NCBI GenBank assembly: GCA_028829895.1
Contig: CM054180.1
Coordinates: forward strand, 94,796,135 to 94,860,134
Length of the DNA stretch: 64,000 nucleotides
Direction: 5' to 3'
Source: Sinotaia quadrata
Taxonomy: Eukaryota; Mollusca; Gastropoda; Architaenioglossa; Viviparidae
Notes under the pieces: generated by a model
The model's database searches: none
What the model saw: the letters and a program-made list of their open reading frames with translations, nothing else
What the model was told of the DNA's origin: nothing
Shown here: piece by piece, positions 63,298 through 64,000 of the stretch
How the letters are laid out: every line of letters starts with the position of its first letter
Position numbering within the stretch: the stretch's first letter is position 1
Program-made: the position numbers and the translations under genes

Positions 63298-64000
63298 AGT
63301 CGAACCCACTTAATGTCGACCTCATTTTAACTCCCCTACTCGAGATGTCAACGTTTTTGAAATGGAACCGCCAAATTACTCTTTATCTTAGAATTTCTCG
63401 TCTGCTATGTCAATTCTTTTATGTTGCCGGACCCTAATATCTCTAGCTCAAAAGAGGGCCAAAATCGCCACTTAACATCGGTTATCTCACTACTCATGAC
63501 GGCTAATTGCTGTGTTTTGAAAATGTTAGTTATCGATGCCACTTAGCCATGTCAACAACGATAAATGGCCATGACTTGTTAATAACCTGCAGCTTTAAAT
63601 AAGGGCATTGTTTCCCTCATGTGGCACAATGTTTGCCACTGGCAAAATAGGCACACTGATGCCCTTCAGCTGGCTCACCTCTTTTATGTTAATTAGCCCA
63701 CAAAGTAACCATGTGTACGATACATTAAAGAGCTGTCTGATCGAAATGACTTGCAAACTAATTTTTACACTGGTTAGCTTTTTGTAAAAATGAAATACAG
63801 TGTACACCCCACAGGTTTTTTGTGAGCAATCTTTGTGTTTGCAATGTTGGAGAATACAAGTACAGTATGATGAAATATTTGTATCAAGAATCGATGTTGG
63901 GCCAAATTCCCTCTTTCACTTAACATTTTCTCATCGGTTATGTCGACTCTTTTATGTTTGTTTCTTTCTTTGTACATGTACCTGTATCTCCAGCACAAAA
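63298..64000. mobile_element. possible Tigger/pogo-like element reaching the window end
   Basis: Starts CAGTCGAACCCACTTAATGT, resembling Tigger/pogo-type ends (CAGT(C/G)GAACC...). Related phrases recur inside (TTAACATCGGTTAT at 63473, TTAACATTTTCTCATCGGTT near 63920), suggesting internal repetition. The other end and any transposase are not visible. Confidence 0.3.

Larger units (their letters stand above)
60369..64000 (+). other. FUBP intron 17, or 3' region, to window end
   Basis: No further FUBP exon with the expected Tyr-rich (YTKAWEEYYK-type) motifs was recognised. It contains a full inverted family C element (61492-62918) and a Tigger-like segment from about 63298. If the exon 17 donor is skipped, 60383 onward would be 3' UTR; AATAAA-type signals occur but are uninformative in such AT-rich DNA. 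Confidence 0.5.

Noticed and set aside
63595..63998. - strand frames near the window end as a gene
   Set aside because: No family signature; they overlap the Tigger-like repeat.

Overview
This is a 64 kb window of AT-rich animal (metazoan) nuclear DNA, most likely from a marine invertebrate. A mollusc or other lophotrochozoan fits best, judging from the many minisatellites, the dense small DNA transposons in introns and a KRBA2-like integrase fossil. The clade is inference; nothing in the window fixes the species. There are no bacterial features, and no rRNA, tRNA or CRISPR could be supported.

The window holds one large gene on the + strand: a far-upstream-element-binding protein (FUBP1/KHSRP/FUBP3 family), a single-stranded nucleic-acid-binding regulator with four KH domains. 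I could follow 17 coding exons from the ATG at 8670 to a donor at 60368/60369. They total 1996 nt, about 665 codons, and every exon junction keeps the reading frame. The protein runs: N-terminal helix (N-box-like), a KRP-containing basic stretch, a second Ala-rich helix, KH1 (exons 5-8), KH2 (exons 8-10), a Gly-rich linker, KH3 (exons 11-12), an RGG-rich linker and KH4 (exons 13-14), a Gly/Pro-rich stretch (exon 15), then a Tyr/Gln-rich tail with an AWAAYY motif (exons 16-17). The last exons, which in relatives carry Tyr-rich motifs and the stop, were not found and probably lie beyond 64000. Two acceptors (exons 4 and 17) are tandem NAGNAG sites, and a 30-nt in-frame candidate microexon lies in intron 12.

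Region by region: 1-341 carries a probable first coding exon of an unrecognised gene on the - strand. 821-6139 is a cluster of seven unrelated minisatellites or tandem arrays. About 8560-8880 is the probable promoter and start of the FUBP gene. 8724-60128 alternates exons with introns that hold several transposon families. The clearest are non-autonomous elements with TTAA target sites and CCC-starting or similar ends, in the piggyBac style: 20805-21789, 29135-30153, 42824-44261, 61492-62918, truncated copies from 58754, and perhaps 55231-55840. A further element with 37-bp inverted ends (41544-44290) is split by one of these; removing the insert at its TTAA rebuilds the host element's inverted repeat. 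A decayed retroviral-type integrase reading frame (52640-53870, - strand) and a decayed transposase-like fragment (47440-47990) sit in intron 12.

The most interesting structural point is that related transposon copies lie in opposite orientation on either side of FUBP exons. The 58754-59583 versus 61492-62918 pair brackets exon 17, the 42824-44261 versus 61492-62918 pair brackets exons 12-17, and the 31720-32020 versus 40015-40250 pair brackets exons 6-10. Such pairs could fold into long intronic double-stranded RNA and affect splicing, circular RNA formation or A-to-I editing.
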